From Flavobacterium ranwuense (GTDB lineage: Bacteria > Bacteroidota > Bacteroidia > Flavobacteriales > Flavobacteriaceae), in NCBI RefSeq assembly GCF_004349315.1, contig NZ_SMLH01000010.1:1-64000 (forward strand): a stretch of DNA of 64,000 bases, in the 5' to 3' direction. Positions 47,614 to 57,026 of this stretch are shown here, piece after piece; the first letter of the stretch is position 1; every line of letters begins with the position of its first letter. The notes under the pieces were generated by a model. It was not told where the DNA came from and did no database searches. It saw only the letters and a list, made by a program, of their open reading frames with translations. A program made the translations under genes and the position numbers.

Positions 47614-48213
47614 ATGAATATAGATTTCTCAAAAAACACAGACGGATTAATTCCTGCCATAATTCAAGATAGCGAAACCAAAACGGTTTTGATGTTGGGT
47701 TTCATGAATGCTGAAGCGTATCAAAAAACGGTTGACACTAAAAAAGTGACTTTTTATAGTCGAACGAAACAAAGACTTTGGACAAAAGGAGAGGAAAGCG
47801 GCAATTTTCTGAATCTGATTGACATCAAAAATGACTGTGACAATGACACTTTATTGATACAGGTAAAACCGCAAGGACCAACGTGTCACAAAGGAACTGA
47901 TACGTGTTGGGCCGGCGAAAACAAACCCGATTATGGCTTTATTTCAAATTTGGAAGATACAATCCAACTTCGAAGAGAAAATGCGGATTCTGAAAAAAGT
48001 TATGTGGCATCCTTATTTAAATTAGGGATGAACAAAATTGCACAGAAAGTAGGCGAGGAAGCAATAGAAGTTGTTATTGAAGCGAAAGATGACAATGACG
48101 ATTTATTTTTGAGCGAAAGTGCTGATTTGCTTTTTCATTATCTTATTCTGTTGCAAGCCAAAGGATTTAAGCTAAATGATGTTGTTGAAGTCCTAAAAAG
48201 TCGTCAGAAATAG
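47614..48213 (+). CDS. hisIE: Bifunctional phosphoribosyl-AMP cyclohydrolase / phosphoribosyl-ATP pyrophosphatase
   Basis: 199 residues. HisI part: MLGFMNAEAYQKT, FYSRTKQRLWTKGEESGN and the metal-binding CDNDTLLIQVKPQGPTCH. HisE part from about 108: DTIQLRREN and KVGEEAIEVVIEAK. Performs steps 2 and 3. Last gene of the operon. Confidence 0.97.
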   Translation: MNIDFSKNTDGLIPAIIQDSETKTVLMLGFMNAEAYQKTVDTKKVTFYSRTKQRLWTKGEESGNFLNLIDIKNDCDNDTLLIQVKPQGPTCHKGTDTCWAGENKPDYGFISNLEDTIQLRRENADSEKSYVASLFKLGMNKIAQKVGEEAIEVVIEAKDDNDDLFLSESADLLFHYLILLQAKGFKLNDVVEVLKSRQK

Positions 48214-48240
48214 AAATTCCTTTTAAACATTTTCCAGCAA

Positions 48241-48280
48241 GAAAACCCAATAGTAAATAATATACTATTGGGTTTTCTTT
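48241..48280 (+). terminator. Terminator of the his operon
   Basis: GAAAACCCAATAGTA (48241-48255) pairs perfectly over 15 bp with TACTATTGGGTTTTC (48263-48277), then T. Confidence 0.9.
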
Positions 48281-48342
48281 TTTCTTTTATTTCAAATAGC
48301 AATCCACTATATTTACTATTATTTTAAAATTAAAGTACTACA

Positions 48343-49488
48343 ATGCAAGTGATGAATTTAGATAATACCACATTGACACAAGAATTAAACGATCCAATAC
48401 TAAATACGGGATTATATATAATCCTTACAACTGACGAAGACGATGCAAGACCTGTTTATATCTCAGGGAATTTCAATAATTGGCGTACTCAGGACAAAGA
48501 GTTTATGATGGAAAAAATTGGAAATAACGTATACCATTATAAATTTTTACATGATTTTGATTATCCTGTCAAGCTTTTGTATAAATTTACGAAAGGAGAT
48601 TGGAGTGAAGTAGAGATTGACAGCGACGGCACTCGTACGGAGAACCGTTCAACGCTTAATCATACGGGTATTCAAAAAGAACATGTTGCCAGATGGAGAA
48701 AAAATTGGTTGCCTTTTAAACAATCTTTTTTGCCACAAGTTCAGTTAATTTCAGATGAATTTATAATCCCGCAACTCAATAAAACCAGAAAGATTTGGGC
48801 TTTGTTGCCTCATGATTATGACAATTCAAGTGAAAGTTATCCTGTCATGTATTTACAGGATGCCCAGAATTTATTCAATGAATCAGCCGAATTTGGCAAT
48901 TGGGAAATTGACAAAAAACTGGCTGTTATGTCAGAGTATAAAATTGGAAAAATTATAATTATTGCCATAGAACACGCCGAAGAAGATCGCATAAAAGAAT
49001 ATAATGTTGGGAAAACAGTATTAGGGAAAGGACAAGGCAAGAAATACATCCGATTTGTAACTGATACGCTAAAACCATTTGTTGACAGTAATTTTCGAAC
49101 TAAAAAAGAACGGGAATTTACTGGAATAGGAGGAAGCTCGATGGGCGGGTTAGTCAGTATTTTCAGTGGATTGAGAAATCCTGAAGTGTATGGAAAATTG
49201 ATGATTTTTTCACCATCACTTTGGGTAGTTCCAGAACTAAAAATAAATGCTGTAAAAGCCAATACGGCCGATACCAAAATCTATTTGTATGCTGGTGGAG
49301 ATGAAAGCGAAACGATGATTGAACACATAAAAAGTTTCAAAGATAATTTGGTTTCAAGCGAATTTGTAAAAGACAAATCAAAGATTAATCTAAGCATCAA
49401 CAGGCAAGGGAAACATAGCGAAACCTATTGGAGTGATGAATTTCCTAAAGCAATAGAATGGTTATTTTTTAATACAAAAGAAACGTAG
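48343..49488 (+). CDS. Esterase of the Fes/EsteraseD-like family with N-terminal Ig-like (CBM48) domain
   Basis: 381 residues, no signal peptide. Residues ~20-110 form an E-set domain (ARPVYISGNFNNWRTQD...YHYKF), as in glycogen-branching or Fes-type enzymes. From ~125 an alpha/beta-hydrolase: VMYLQDAQNLF, nucleophile in GIGGSSMGGLVS and a His in GKHSETYW. May cleave siderophores or other esters; substrate unknown. A start at the ATG 9 bp downstream is possible. Confidence 0.8.
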   Translation: MQVMNLDNTTLTQELNDPILNTGLYIILTTDEDDARPVYISGNFNNWRTQDKEFMMEKIGNNVYHYKFLHDFDYPVKLLYKFTKGDWSEVEIDSDGTRTENRSTLNHTGIQKEHVARWRKNWLPFKQSFLPQVQLISDEFIIPQLNKTRKIWALLPHDYDNSSESYPVMYLQDAQNLFNESAEFGNWEIDKKLAVMSEYKIGKIIIIAIEHAEEDRIKEYNVGKTVLGKGQGKKYIRFVTDTLKPFVDSNFRTKKEREFTGIGGSSMGGLVSIFSGLRNPEVYGKLMIFSPSLWVVPELKINAVKANTADTKIYLYAGGDESETMIEHIKSFKDNLVSSEFVKDKSKINLSINRQGKHSETYWSDEFPKAIEWLFFNTKET

Positions 49489-49538
49489 CTACAAGATTTA
49501 TAGTATATTCAATTAATAAGGGAAAAAGAAAAGAACAA

Positions 49539-50972
49539 ATGAAAACAAATACATTACAGAACTTAACTGATTTTTCAGGAACAATTTTGATTCCGGTTTT
49601 TGAAACGTATTCAAAAAGTATTGTTCCTATAACTTTTAATGGATTAGAAGTAACATCAAAAGTTTTTTCCGGAAAAAAAGACACTCATTATTTAGCCGAA
49701 AAAAATAACAATACATACGTTTTTATTGGCTTGGGAAAAGAGATAGACTATAAATCATTGAAAACTATTTTTCGTCGTATTTCATCAAAACAAAAAGAAA
49801 ATTTTAGTTCAAATGTTGCTTTAGTTATACCGGAACAATTTATTGAGGATCAGATTGAAGCTATCGTTTCTGGGTTGCTTTTAGGAACGTATGATTTAGG
49901 TCATTTCAAATCAGAGAAAAATGCACATCCTTTTTTAGACCCTGATTTTACTTTGAATTTGCTTTCTGAAAAAGATTATTTGGCTACAGCCAAAAAAGGA
50001 ATTAAAATTGCCAAAGCGCAACTGGCCATCCATAATTTAGTTGATTTACCACCTAATACTGTTAATCCAAAATATCTCGCAAATTGGGCTAAAGAAACGG
50101 GTGAAAAATATGGATTTGAAGTAGAAGTTTTAGGCCATGATGCTTCAAAAATAGTAGGACTTGGTGCTTTTTTGGCAGTTGGAAAAGGAAGTGAAAATGA
50201 GCCACAATTTATCATTATGAATTACACTCCTGCAGCCCAGGTGAAGCATATAAAACACGTTGGATTGGTAGGAAAAGGAATTACCTTTGATACCGGAGGA
50301 TTAAATATTAAAACAGCCGGAATGCTTCATATGAAGTGTGATATGGCTGGTGGAGGTGCTGTTTTTGGGGCGATGCAATTGATTGCTGATTTACAATTAC
50401 CTGTAAAAGTAACCGCAATTGTTCCTTGTGCCGAAAATTCTGTGGATGCCAAATCATTTTTACCTAGCGACGTAATACACAGTTACAGCGGACATTCGAT
50501 AGAAATTATCGATACAGATGCTGAGGGCAGACTCGTTTTAGCGGATGGATTGTCGTATTTAATTAAAAATTTCAAACCGGAATATATTGTTGACATCGCT
50601 ACACTTACCGGAAGTAGCGTTGGTACTTTTGGGTATGAATGTGGTGCTTTGTTTACCAATAATACAGAAATGGCTAAGAAATTACAAGAAAATGGAGATG
50701 CAATAGGAGAGCGTTTGTGGCCTTTACCGCTTTGGGATGTTTATAAATCAGATATTGAAAGTGATATTGCAGATGTAAAAAATTATAGTGGAAAACCAGT
50801 TGCGGGAGCAATAAGCGCAGCTAAATTTTTAGAATATTTTACCCAAGAACATAAAGCTTGGGCGCATCTTGATGTTGCAGGTGTAGCATTTGGCGATGAT
50901 GAATTTGCTAAAAGTAAACATGCAACCGGGTATGGAGTTCATTTATTAACCAAATTTATTGAAAATTTATAA
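49539..50972 (+). CDS. Leucyl aminopeptidase (M17)
   Basis: 477 residues with the M17 two-metal site: LVGKGITFDTGGLNIK (Lys, Asp), MKCDMAGGGAVFG (Asp) and IDTDAEGRLVLADGL (Asp, Glu, Arg). N-terminal domain to ~160. Removes N-terminal residues from peptides in the cytoplasm. Only 3 bp separate it from the ATP-grasp gene downstream, so the two are probably coupled. Confidence 0.94.
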   Translation: MKTNTLQNLTDFSGTILIPVFETYSKSIVPITFNGLEVTSKVFSGKKDTHYLAEKNNNTYVFIGLGKEIDYKSLKTIFRRISSKQKENFSSNVALVIPEQFIEDQIEAIVSGLLLGTYDLGHFKSEKNAHPFLDPDFTLNLLSEKDYLATAKKGIKIAKAQLAIHNLVDLPPNTVNPKYLANWAKETGEKYGFEVEVLGHDASKIVGLGAFLAVGKGSENEPQFIIMNYTPAAQVKHIKHVGLVGKGITFDTGGLNIKTAGMLHMKCDMAGGGAVFGAMQLIADLQLPVKVTAIVPCAENSVDAKSFLPSDVIHSYSGHSIEIIDTDAEGRLVLADGLSYLIKNFKPEYIVDIATLTGSSVGTFGYECGALFTNNTEMAKKLQENGDAIGERLWPLPLWDVYKSDIESDIADVKNYSGKPVAGAISAAKFLEYFTQEHKAWAHLDVAGVAFGDDEFAKSKHATGYGVHLLTKFIENL

Positions 50973-50975
50973 CCT

Positions 50976-52190
50976 ATGGAAAACTCTAAAACCTTCCTTT
51001 GTATTTCAAATTATTTCAAGGGTGCCGATTTTTTAATTAATTTAAAAAAGTTAGGCAACAAAGTCTATTTAGTGACGAGCGAAAAACTGAGAGACAAACC
51101 ATGGCCGCATCAACATATTGATGAGATTTTTTATATGGAAGGTCAAGATGTCGATTGGAATTTAGAACATCTGTTGTTAGGCGTTGGTAATTTTATGAAG
51201 TCAACTAAAGTTGATGCTATCGTTGCTTTGGATGATTATGATGTTGAAAAAGCCACGTATCTCAGGGAAAACCTCCGTATTGACGGTATGGGACAAACTA
51301 CAGGACGTTACTTTAGAGACAAACTTGCCATGCGCATGAGAGCAAAAAGTTGTGGGATTCCTATTCCGCCTTTTTGTTCGTTATTTAATGATCATGACAT
51401 CAATACCTTTGCAGATACGATTCAAGCTCCATGGGTTTTGAAACCACGATCAGAAGCTTCGGCAGCAGGAATTATAAAAATAGATGACAAAGAGAGTTTG
51501 TGGATCCATATCAATGAAATGGGAAATAACAGATTCAAATATTTATTAGAACAATTTAAGCCCGGTGATGTGTATCATTGTGATAGTTTAATTTCGGATA
51601 GCAAAGTAATCTTTAGTTTGACTTCAAAATATTTAGCCACACCAATGGAAATTTCCAAAAGTGGCGGTGTTTTTCGTTCGGCTACTATTAAATACAATTC
51701 AGAAGATGATAAAGCTATAAAAAAGTTAAATGAGCAAGTAATGAAAGGCTTTGGATTGAAACATGGTGCCGCTCATACGGAATTCATCAAGAGCAATGAA
51801 GATGGTCAAATTTATTTTCTGGAGACTTCTTCAAGAGTAGGAGGAGCGCATCTGGCTGAAATGGTTGCCGAAGCTTCCAATATTAATCTATGGAAGGAAT
51901 GGGCGGCTATTGAAGACGCATTGGCAAAAGGAACAAAATACGTTTTACCAAAAGTAAAAAAAGGATATGCCGGAATTGTTTTGACCTTATCAAAATTTCA
52001 GCATCCTAATTTATCTTCGTTTTCAGATCCGGAAGTTTGTTTCAGAGTTTCTTTAGAATATCATGCAGGACTTATTGTCAAATCAGATAATCAAGAAAGA
52101 GTTTTAGAACTATTAGAAGATTATGGGAATCGTTTTGTTAATGATTTTACTGCTGTAGTAGAACAAATTAAGGTAACCAACCTGCATTAA
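50976..52190 (+). CDS. ATP-grasp superfamily ligase
   Basis: 404 residues. The ATP-grasp core lies at about residues 115-310: PWVLKPRSEASAAGI (ATP-binding Lys), HTEFIKSNEDGQIYFLETSSRVGGAHLAEMV (metal-binding Glu and substrate loop). Family includes carboxylases and peptide ligases that join a carboxylate and an amine. Substrates are unknown. Its position right behind an aminopeptidase suggests a linked metabolism of peptides or amino acids (inference). Confidence 0.85.
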   Translation: MENSKTFLCISNYFKGADFLINLKKLGNKVYLVTSEKLRDKPWPHQHIDEIFYMEGQDVDWNLEHLLLGVGNFMKSTKVDAIVALDDYDVEKATYLRENLRIDGMGQTTGRYFRDKLAMRMRAKSCGIPIPPFCSLFNDHDINTFADTIQAPWVLKPRSEASAAGIIKIDDKESLWIHINEMGNNRFKYLLEQFKPGDVYHCDSLISDSKVIFSLTSKYLATPMEISKSGGVFRSATIKYNSEDDKAIKKLNEQVMKGFGLKHGAAHTEFIKSNEDGQIYFLETSSRVGGAHLAEMVAEASNINLWKEWAAIEDALAKGTKYVLPKVKKGYAGIVLTLSKFQHPNLSSFSDPEVCFRVSLEYHAGLIVKSDNQERVLELLEDYGNRFVNDFTAVVEQIKVTNLH

Positions 52191-52207
52191 TTTTTAATGG
52201 ATTAAAT

Positions 52208-52245
52208 AAAAAAGCGACTATTTCAATAGAGATAGTCGCTTTTTT
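52208..52245 (+). terminator. Terminator after the ATP-grasp gene
   Basis: AAAAAAGCGACTAT (52208-52221) with ATAGTCGCTTTTTT (52232-52245), 14 bp perfect. Confidence 0.92.
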
Positions 52246-52337
52246 ATTTAAAGTTTACTTAAACTTTAAATTGGCATATTTTTATATCTTCGTTGAAATT
52301 TTCTATAAAAAAACAACGGTTTCCACTTCTTTCTCAC

Positions 52338-53384
52338 ATGAAAAAAACAGTTCTTATTTTTAGCTTTTTAGGATTAATCAGTTGTAAAACATACGATACA
52401 ACTAGTTTAATTGAATCTCAAAAACCGGTTCAAAATGAATATTATACCATTGCTTTTGGTTCCTGCGATAATCAGAAGATTAAAAATGAACTGTGGTCAG
52501 CGATAGATAACAATCATCCTTCAGTTTGGATTTGGGGAGGTGACAATGTATATTCGGATACTAATACTATGGGTTTTCTTAAAAGTAATTATGAAATTCA
52601 GAAACAAGACCCTGATTATCTCAGGTTTATTGAAGACAAAATCATATTAGGAACATGGGACGATCACGATTATGGAGCAAATGACGGAGGTGAAGAATAT
52701 CCTTTTAAAAGAGAAAGCCAACAGTTATTATTGGATTTTTTAGGCACTTCAACGAATGCTCCTGAGCGAAAAAGAGATGGCGTTTATACTGCTAAAATTA
52801 TTGTTGTAAATGGGAATAAAATAAAAATTTTTGTATTGGATTCGCGATTTTTTAGAACATCCTTGACTAAAGCCATACATTCAAAAAAACGTTTTCAACC
52901 TAATAAATATGGAGAAGGTACAGTATTAGGCACCGCGCAATGGAAATGGCTAGAAAAAGAACTTACATCATCCGATGCACAATTTAATGTGATTGTCAGC
53001 AGTATTCAATTTTTATCAGATAAGCATGGTTTTGAAGCCTGGGGAAATTTTCCTCATGAAATAGAAAAATTAGAGAAATTGATCGTTTCCACCAAAGCGA
53101 AAGGCACTTTTATAATATCTGGAGATCGTCATATTGCTACTTTCTCTTCAAAAAATGTTACTGGATTATCCTATCCCTTAGTAGATTTTACTTCAAGTGG
53201 ACTGACTCATATTTACACATCTTTCACAAGTGAAGAAAATCCTTATGTGAAAGGAAAAGTAGTTAAAGAGTTGAACTTTGGTCTATTAAAATTTGATTTT
53301 AAAAATAATAAAGTGATTATGGAAATTCGTGGAAAAGAAAATAAATTTATTCAAGAATATGTTCAGGTATATTCTGAAAAATAA
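52338..53384 (+). CDS. PhoD-like phosphatase lipoprotein
   Basis: 348 residues from the ATG at 52338, giving the lipoprotein signal MKKTVLIFSFLGLISC; an upstream in-frame ATG at 52293 spoils it. PhoD-type metallophosphatase motifs: IAFGSCDNQ, WIWGGDNVYSD, LGTWDDHDYGANDG and ISGDRHIATFS. Acts on phosphomonoesters or diesters in the periplasm or at the membrane. Confidence 0.88.
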   Translation: MKKTVLIFSFLGLISCKTYDTTSLIESQKPVQNEYYTIAFGSCDNQKIKNELWSAIDNNHPSVWIWGGDNVYSDTNTMGFLKSNYEIQKQDPDYLRFIEDKIILGTWDDHDYGANDGGEEYPFKRESQQLLLDFLGTSTNAPERKRDGVYTAKIIVVNGNKIKIFVLDSRFFRTSLTKAIHSKKRFQPNKYGEGTVLGTAQWKWLEKELTSSDAQFNVIVSSIQFLSDKHGFEAWGNFPHEIEKLEKLIVSTKAKGTFIISGDRHIATFSSKNVTGLSYPLVDFTSSGLTHIYTSFTSEENPYVKGKVVKELNFGLLKFDFKNNKVIMEIRGKENKFIQEYVQVYSEK

Positions 53385-53422
53385 TTTTTTAGAGTCCTAT
53401 TTATTTATAAAATTATAAAGTT

Positions 53423-53430
53423 TATTTTTG
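53423..53430 (+). promoter_or_regulatory. Promoter -7 box of the M1 peptidase
   Basis: TATTTTTG, a TAnnTTTG match 16 bp before the start. Confidence 0.5.
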
Positions 53431-53446
53431 TTCAAAATGATTAATT

Positions 53447-55102
53447 ATGAAAAACCAGTTTAGTATTATTTTTATCACATTTCTATTTTTTAATGGTGTA
53501 AATGCACAAGGTTTACTAGGAAAATCGGAGCAAATATTCACCAGACAAGATACTTTGCGAGGTAGCATCACTAAAGAAAGAGCGTGGTGGGACGCAAAAT
53601 ACTATCATCTCGACATTAAAGTAAATCCTGCAGACAGCACTATTACGGGTTCAAATACAATAAAATATCAAGTAATTCAGGAATACAACAGTATGCAAAT
53701 TGACTTGCAAAATCCGATGGAAATTAATAAAGTCATTCAGGATGGAAAAGTTTTAAAATATAGAAGAGAAGGAAATGCATTTTTTATTGAATTAATTGCT
53801 CCTCAAACAAAAGGTGCAATAAAAGAACTTACCGTATTTTATGGTGGAAAACCAAAAGTTGCAGTAAATCCACCTTGGGACGGAGGAATCACTTGGAAAA
53901 AAGACAGTAATGGCAATCATTTTATAGCTTCTTCTTGTCAAGGATTGGGTGCCAGTGTTTGGTGGCCTAATAAAGATCATATGTATGACGAAGTGGATAC
54001 TATGCTTATCAGCGTTAATATTCCTAAAAATTTGACGAATGTTTCTAATGGTCGTCTGCAAAGTGTTAAACAATTAAAAGATGGAACTAAAACTTACAAT
54101 TGGTATGTATCAAATCCAATCAATAATTATGGTGTAAATATCAATATTGGTGATTATGTTTCCTTTTCAGAAAAATATAAAGGCGAGAAAGGCGATTTAG
54201 ATTGTACTTATTATGTTTTAAGAGACAATTTGGCGAAAGCCAAAAAACAGTTCCAAGATGTTCCAAGAATGCTGAAAGCTTTTGAACATTGGTTTGGACC
54301 GTATCCATTTTATGAAGACAGCTACAAGTTAATCGAAGCTCCGTATTTAGGAATGGAACATCAAAGCAGTGTGACGTATGGTAATGGATACCAAAATGGG
54401 TATCGCGGTAGAGATTTAAGCGGAACAGGTTGGGGATTAAAATTTGATTTTATCATTATACACGAATCAGGTCATGAGTGGTTTGCCAATAATATCACGT
54501 ATAAAGATATTGCTGATATGTGGATTCACGAGAGTTTTACAAACTATTCAGAAAGTCTTTTTGTAGAATATTACTATGGAAAAGAAGCCGGATTTGAATA
54601 TGTGAGAGGGACAAGAAAAGGAATAAACAATGACAAACCAATTATAGGGAACTACGATGTTAATAGCGAAGGTTCTGGTGATATGTATCCAAAAGGAGGG
54701 AACTTGTTGCATTCTTTACGCCAAATTGTAAATAATGATGAGAAATGGAGAGGAATATTAAGAGGTTTAAATAGCACTTTTTATCACCAAACGGTAACTA
54801 CGAAACAAATTGAAGATTATTTAAGTCAGGAAGTTGGAATAAATTTATCAACTGTTTTCAATCAATATTTAAGAGACACCAGAATCCCAACATTAGAATA
54901 TTTTTTCAAAGATAATCAAGTTGGTTATCGCTGGACGAATTGTGTTTCTGGTTTTAATATGCCTGTTAAAGTAACTCTGAATGGAAAAGAAGAAGTACTG
55001 CAACCAGAAACAGAATGGAAAAGTGTTCCAACAAATACTGAAAATTCAAAACTGGAAATAGACAAAAACTTTTATGTTGCCAGTTTTAATATAACACTGT
55101 AA
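53447..55102 (+). CDS. Secreted M1-family metallopeptidase
   Basis: 551 residues with signal peptide ending NGVNAQ. N-terminal beta domain, substrate loop YLGMEHQSSVTYG, zinc site HESGHEW (His339, Glu340, His343) with Glu362 in WIHESFTNYSES, 19 residues after His343 as in the family. Shorter than typical four-domain M1 enzymes: the helical C-terminal domain is absent. Degrades peptides outside the cytoplasm. Confidence 0.9.
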   Translation: MKNQFSIIFITFLFFNGVNAQGLLGKSEQIFTRQDTLRGSITKERAWWDAKYYHLDIKVNPADSTITGSNTIKYQVIQEYNSMQIDLQNPMEINKVIQDGKVLKYRREGNAFFIELIAPQTKGAIKELTVFYGGKPKVAVNPPWDGGITWKKDSNGNHFIASSCQGLGASVWWPNKDHMYDEVDTMLISVNIPKNLTNVSNGRLQSVKQLKDGTKTYNWYVSNPINNYGVNINIGDYVSFSEKYKGEKGDLDCTYYVLRDNLAKAKKQFQDVPRMLKAFEHWFGPYPFYEDSYKLIEAPYLGMEHQSSVTYGNGYQNGYRGRDLSGTGWGLKFDFIIIHESGHEWFANNITYKDIADMWIHESFTNYSESLFVEYYYGKEAGFEYVRGTRKGINNDKPIIGNYDVNSEGSGDMYPKGGNLLHSLRQIVNNDEKWRGILRGLNSTFYHQTVTTKQIEDYLSQEVGINLSTVFNQYLRDTRIPTLEYFFKDNQVGYRWTNCVSGFNMPVKVTLNGKEEVLQPETEWKSVPTNTENSKLEIDKNFYVASFNITL

Positions 55103-55117
55103 AGAATTAAACTAATA

Positions 55118-55162
55118 AAAAAGGCTGTATTTCTTAAATAAAGTAAGAGATACAGCCTTTTT
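55118..55162. terminator. Bidirectional terminator between M1 peptidase and sugar cluster
   Basis: AAAAAGGCTGTAT (55118-55130) pairs with ATACAGCCTTTTT (55150-55162); the stem continues inward with TTCTTA/TAAGAG. Confidence 0.9.
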
Positions 55163-55226
55163 GCTTTTTCTTGAATGGTATCGATCAAGAACGAACTAGA
55201 AAAAAGTTATTAGGATAGAAAAATAA

Positions 55227-56102
55227 TTAAATTAAGTTTTTCTTAATGTAATTAAAACTTTTTACAGCAGATTCTATTGGATTTGGTTTATAGTTTGATT
55301 CGTGTTCCAAAAAGAAACGTTTCATTCCAGAAAGTTCAGCTTGAGCAAAAATCGATTTGAAATCTATTGTTCCAGTTCCTATTTCTGCATTCCAATCCGG
55401 ATTAACTTTATCCTTATCTTTTACATGCCACATTGGGAAACGTCCCGGATATTTTTTGAATAATTGCAATGGATCATTTCCTGAACGAACTACCCAGTAC
55501 AAATCCATTTCAAAATTAACCAAGTTTTTATCGGTCTCATTCAATAAAATCTCATATCCATTCGTTGGTCCAAATTTTGTGAATTCAAAATCATGATTGT
55601 GATAGGCTAATTTTAAACCTTCTGCTTTACAAATTTCTCCAATTTTATTTAACTGTAAAGCTAGTTTTTTATAATTATCCCCACTTGTTCCACGCAATTC
55701 TGAAACTATGTATGGAACTGTTATATATTCACTTCCAAGGTGATTTGCTGTTTCAATATATGATTTTACAAGATCAGTAGAACCATCTTTAATCATAGAA
55801 TTAAAATCGAAATGATTACTCGTAGCTTTCAAACCATTATCATCAAGCATCGATTTAAAATCATGAACTGAAGTTCCAAAAAAGCCCTTGTCTATCGAAT
55901 AACCAAAAGTTTCTACTTCTGTAAATCCAGCTTTTCCAACTAGAGCTAATACTCCTTTTACATCTTTTGGTAAAGTATCACGGAGCGTCCATAATTGAAT
56001 TCCGATGGCTCTCTTTTTTGAATCAAAAGCAAATGTAGGAGCAATGGCTAATGCGCCTAATGCTAAACCAGCATTAATTAAAAATTCTCTTCTTTTTATC
56101 AT
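55227..56102 (-). CDS. Tat-exported sugar-phosphate isomerase/epimerase-like TIM-barrel protein
   Basis: 291 residues. Tat-type signal MIKRREFLINAGLALGALAI. The AP-endonuclease-2/xylose-isomerase fold follows, with IQLWTLRD, VPYIVSEL, LAYHNHDFEF, MDLYWV and FFLEHESNYKP holding metal-binding residues. Related Bacteroidota proteins act as lyases or epimerases on oxidised sugars. Last gene of the sugar cluster. Confidence 0.85.
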   Translation of the reverse strand: MIKRREFLINAGLALGALAIAPTFAFDSKKRAIGIQLWTLRDTLPKDVKGVLALVGKAGFTEVETFGYSIDKGFFGTSVHDFKSMLDDNGLKATSNHFDFNSMIKDGSTDLVKSYIETANHLGSEYITVPYIVSELRGTSGDNYKKLALQLNKIGEICKAEGLKLAYHNHDFEFTKFGPTNGYEILLNETDKNLVNFEMDLYWVVRSGNDPLQLFKKYPGRFPMWHVKDKDKVNPDWNAEIGTGTIDFKSIFAQAELSGMKRFFLEHESNYKPNPIESAVKSFNYIKKNLI

Positions 56103-56121
56103 GGGTTATTTTTTGAATTAG

Positions 56122-57015
56122 TTAAATATCGCAAATTGTGATAGCCTGTTTCAATGAGGCCAGTTTATCTGGGTTCTTGGGAAGAAATTCTTGTCCAACA
56201 AATCCCTTAAAACTAGTTTTCGCAATCGCTTTCATAATTGCAGAATAATTTAGTTCCTGAGTTCCGTCAATTTCATTTCGTCCAGGAACACCTGCAGTAT
56301 GGTAATGTGCAATATATTGATGGTTCTCTCTTATATTTCTAATCACATCACCTTCATCAATTTGCATGTGATAAATATCATAAAGTAACTTAAAGTTTTC
56401 AGAATTTAATCGTTTCGCTAATTCTACTCCCCATGAGGTTCTGTCGCATTGATAATCTTTATGGTCAATTTTGCTGTTTAGCAATTCCATGACAAGGATT
56501 ACATTGTGCTTTTCGGCCAAAGGAATTAGTTTTTGCAAACCAATAACACAATTATTCCAACCTTCTTCATCCGTTTTACCTCTTCGGCTTCCACTAAAGC
56601 AAATTAGATTTTTATAACCGGCTTTTGCGACAAGCGGAATCATTTCAGTGTAATTTTTCAGGAGCGTTTCATGAAATTTAATATCATTGAAACCATCTAC
56701 TAAATTAATCTCTGCGCCATTACACATTGTGGAAACCAAATCATATTTTTTTAGAGTAGGCCAATCTTTTGGTCCAACTAAATCAATCCCGGTAATCCCC
56801 ATTTTTTTGGACTCGATGCATAACTTATCTAAATCGATGTCACTAAAACACCAACGGGAAACAGAATGGTTTATATTTCCTTTCAATATACCCAATTGTG
56901 TTTCTGTTTCATTTTTTGGCATAGCCAAAGCAGAAAATCCAGAAGGAATTCCAAAAGCAGCTGTTGTCGCAAGTAATCCTTTTATTGCGGATCTTCTATT
57001 TAAATTAGTACTCAT
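56122..57015 (-). CDS. Tat-exported hydroxypyruvate-isomerase-like TIM-barrel protein
   Basis: 297 residues. Tat signal with NRRSAIKGLLATTAAFG, then the TIM barrel: MGITGIDLVGPKDWPTL, VLVMELLNSKIDH, LLYDIYHMQIDEGD and GFVGQEFLP with likely Glu/Asp/His metal ligands. Same family as HYI-type isomerases. Between the MFS transporter and the other isomerase-like gene, 19 bp from the latter. Confidence 0.85.
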   Translation of the reverse strand: MSTNLNRRSAIKGLLATTAAFGIPSGFSALAMPKNETETQLGILKGNINHSVSRWCFSDIDLDKLCIESKKMGITGIDLVGPKDWPTLKKYDLVSTMCNGAEINLVDGFNDIKFHETLLKNYTEMIPLVAKAGYKNLICFSGSRRGKTDEEGWNNCVIGLQKLIPLAEKHNVILVMELLNSKIDHKDYQCDRTSWGVELAKRLNSENFKLLYDIYHMQIDEGDVIRNIRENHQYIAHYHTAGVPGRNEIDGTQELNYSAIMKAIAKTSFKGFVGQEFLPKNPDKLASLKQAITICDI

Positions 57016-57026
57016 TTGTTTATATT

